A stretch of 23,564 nt of DNA from assembly GCA_905204635.1 (NCBI GenBank), contig CAJLAN010000004.1:1-23564 (forward strand), read 5' to 3'. This DNA is from an uncultured Collinsella sp. Its GTDB lineage: Bacteria; Actinomycetota; Coriobacteriia; Coriobacteriales; Coriobacteriaceae. The notes beneath the pieces are model-generated. The model saw only the letters and a program-made list of their open reading frames with translations. It was not told the origin of the DNA and did not search any database. Positions within the stretch are counted from its first letter, which is position 1, and the number at the start of each line of letters is the position of its first letter. Position numbers and translations under genes: made by a program. Below, one piece after another: positions 22,030-23,564 of the stretch.

Positions 22030-23564
22030 TCCCAAGAATTCCCGCCGCCCAAACGACGGCGCGGCGAACCTCGCCATGCTTAAGCGCACGGTGAAAAAGC
22101 TCTTTTCCTACTATCCTGTGCTCGCGCCCGTCACGTTCGCGTGCATCCTGTTCTCGGCCATCGTCACGTCGATCCCGTCGCTTTTCGTGCAGAATGTCAT
22201 TCAGGTCATCGAAAAGTGGTACGTCTCGCGCGACTGGGTCTCCGCCAAAGCAGAGCTCATCCCCATCCTGTCGCTGCTCATCTCGCTCTATGTGCTCTCG
22301 ATCATCGCGATCCTGGTCTACAAGCAGCTCATGGCCTATATGACGCAGGGCTTTCTCGACAAGCTCCGTCAGGAGATGTTCGGCGGCATGCAGGATCTTC
22401 CCATCCGCTACTTCGACACCCACCAGCACGGCGATATCATGAGCTTCTACACCAACGATATCGACACGCTGCGCCAGCTCGTGTCCGAAGCCATCCCCGC
22501 CTTCATCCAGTCTGGCGCGATCGTGCTGGCCGTGTTCGGCATTATGCTCTATTTCAGCATCTGGCTGACGCTCATTTCGGTGCTCGGCGTGATTCTGATG
22601 ATCGTCGTCACCAAGCGCGTCGGCGGCGGCAGCGCCAAATTCTTCCTGCGCCAGCAGCAGGCCGTCGCCAAAACCGAGGGCTATATTCAGGAGACGATGA
22701 CCGGCCAGAAGGTCGTCAAGGTCTTCTGCCACGAGCAGCGCTCCATTGAGGAGTTCGACAAGATCAACGACGCCCTCTTTGAAGACAGCTACCGCGCCCA
22801 CGCCTATGCCAGCGTGCTCGGCCCCATCATCGGCAACATCGGCAACTTCCTCTATGTGGCTCTGGCGCTCGTGGGCGGCGTGCTGCTGCTTATCGGCGTT
22901 CCGAACCTGAGCCTTTCCGGCAAGGCGCTGGATATCTCGATTCTCGTCCCGTTCCTCAACATGACCAAGCAGTTCACGGGCAACATCAACCAGCTCTCCC
23001 AGCAGATCAACTCCATCGTCATGGCGGGCGCAGGCGCGCAGCGCGTCTTCTCCCTCATCGATGAAAAGGCCGAGACGGACGACGGCTTCGTCACGCTCGT
23101 CGACGCGGACATCGCCCCCGACGGCACGATCACCGAGAGCGACCATCACACCGGCCACTGGGCGTGGAAGAACCCGAACGACAACGGCAAGGCCTCTTAC
23201 CGCGAGCTGCGCGGCGACGTGCGCCTCATCGACGTGGACTTCGGCTACGAGCCGAACAAAGAGGTCCTGCACGACGTCTCCGTCTACGCAGAGCCCAGCC
23301 AGAAGGTCGCCTTTGTCGGCGCGACCGGCGCGGGCAAGACGACCATCACGAACCTCATCAACCGCTTTTACGACATTGCCGACGGCCAGATTCTCTACGA
23401 CGGCATCGACGTCAGCAAGATCAAAAAGGCCGACCTGCGCCGCTCGCTCGGCATCGTCCTGCAGGACGTCAACCTCTTCACCGGCACGGTGATGGACAAC
23501 ATCCGTTATGGTAAACTCAACGCGACGGATGAAGAGTGCATCGCCGCGGCAAGGCTCGCCGGCG
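22019..23564 (+). CDS. ABC exporter half-transporter, second subunit, 3'-truncated
   Basis: The first 515 codons are present; the window ends inside the nucleotide-binding domain. ATG 22019 lies inside the end of the preceding gene with GGAGGTGAG just upstream, so translation is coupled. The transmembrane domain has the exporter fold (PIRYFDTHQHGDIMSFYTND at about residues 132-151, a well-conserved coupling region). Walker A is GATGAGKTT (about 433-441) and the Q-loop is GIVLQDVNLFTG. Around residues 360-410 there is an extra loop (TITESDHHTGHWAWKNPNDN) between the domains. This subunit should supply the catalytically complete ATP site, but its signature, Walker B and switch His lie beyond the window. 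Phe codons are 20 TTC to 5 TTT, unlike the upstream half of its partner gene. Confidence 0.92.
   Translation, partial: MKRDPKNSRRPNDGAANLAMLKRTVKKLFSYYPVLAPVTFACILFSAIVTSIPSLFVQNVIQVIEKWYVSRDWVSAKAELIPILSLLISLYVLSIIAILVYKQLMAYMTQGFLDKLRQEMFGGMQDLPIRYFDTHQHGDIMSFYTNDIDTLRQLVSEAIPAFIQSGAIVLAVFGIMLYFSIWLTLISVLGVILMIVVTKRVGGGSAKFFLRQQQAVAKTEGYIQETMTGQKVVKVFCHEQRSIEEFDKINDALFEDSYRAHAYASVLGPIIGNIGNFLYVALALVGGVLLLIGVPNLSLSGKALDISILVPFLNMTKQFTGNINQLSQQINSIVMAGAGAQRVFSLIDEKAETDDGFVTLVDADIAPDGTITESDHHTGHWAWKNPNDNGKASYRELRGDVRLIDVDFGYEPNKEVLHDVSVYAEPSQKVAFVGATGAGKTTITNLINRFYDIADGQILYDGIDVSKIKKADLRRSLGIVLQDVNLFTGTVMDNIRYGKLNATDEECIAAARLAG

Noticed and set aside
20539..23272. Long minus-strand frames opposite both ABC genes
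   Set aside because: Antisense shadows; the plus-strand frames contain complete ABC motifs.

Overview
The window looks like a chromosomal segment of a high-GC Gram-positive gut actinobacterium of the class Coriobacteriia, most likely Collinsella or a close relative. This is inferred from base composition, the actinobacterial (OmpR-type) GlnR regulator, and the style of the palindromic intergenic repeats; no rRNA or other taxonomic marker is present. No rRNA, tRNA, CRISPR array or transposase gene was seen.

Positions 1-10164 are dominated by sugar-acid catabolism. A 5'-truncated IlvD/Edd-family dehydratase opens the window. After an unrelated Orc/Cdc6-like ATPase come a YczE/YitT-type membrane protein (minus), a divergent HIT-protein/GntP-permease pair (plus), a GntR/FCD regulator, KDPG aldolase and KDG kinase (both minus), and a divergent LacI-family regulator. 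Together these can take up a gluconate-like acid, dehydrate it to 2-keto-3-deoxygluconate, phosphorylate it and split it to pyruvate plus glyceraldehyde-3-phosphate. Three promoters (yczE-like, HIT-gntP, kdgK-eda) carry the same LacI-type operator, ACGAAAyCGrTTTCGT, at the same place just downstream of the -10, so they appear to form one local regulon.

The most unusual signal is a pair of homologous structured leader RNAs on the minus strand. Element A occurs before the yczE-like gene, where it ends in an intrinsic terminator, and again between kdgK and eda. The two copies share long conserved loop and bulge sequences while their stems differ by compensatory changes. A second covarying hairpin, element B, follows the operator in both transcripts. 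I recognise no known riboswitch class; this is the best candidate for an undescribed regulatory RNA.

Positions 10207-13244 hold a MntA/HepT-type toxin-antitoxin pair whose nucleotidyltransferase is fused to a RelB/DinJ-like domain, then a glutamine-synthetase-like protein that has lost several catalytic residues, followed directly by GlnR, with a GlnR-box match in the promoter. Positions 13451-17388 encode an HtrA-type protease and NAD-dependent DNA ligase. Positions 17606-18484 hold a Phd/PIN toxin-antitoxin pair lying between two diverged copies of the same C-terminal coding fragment. The right end has a MATE efflux gene with a MerR-type promoter and a heterodimeric ABC exporter pair, the second gene running off the window. 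Phenylalanine codon choice switches abruptly inside the first ABC gene, suggesting recombination or a chimeric assembly join.
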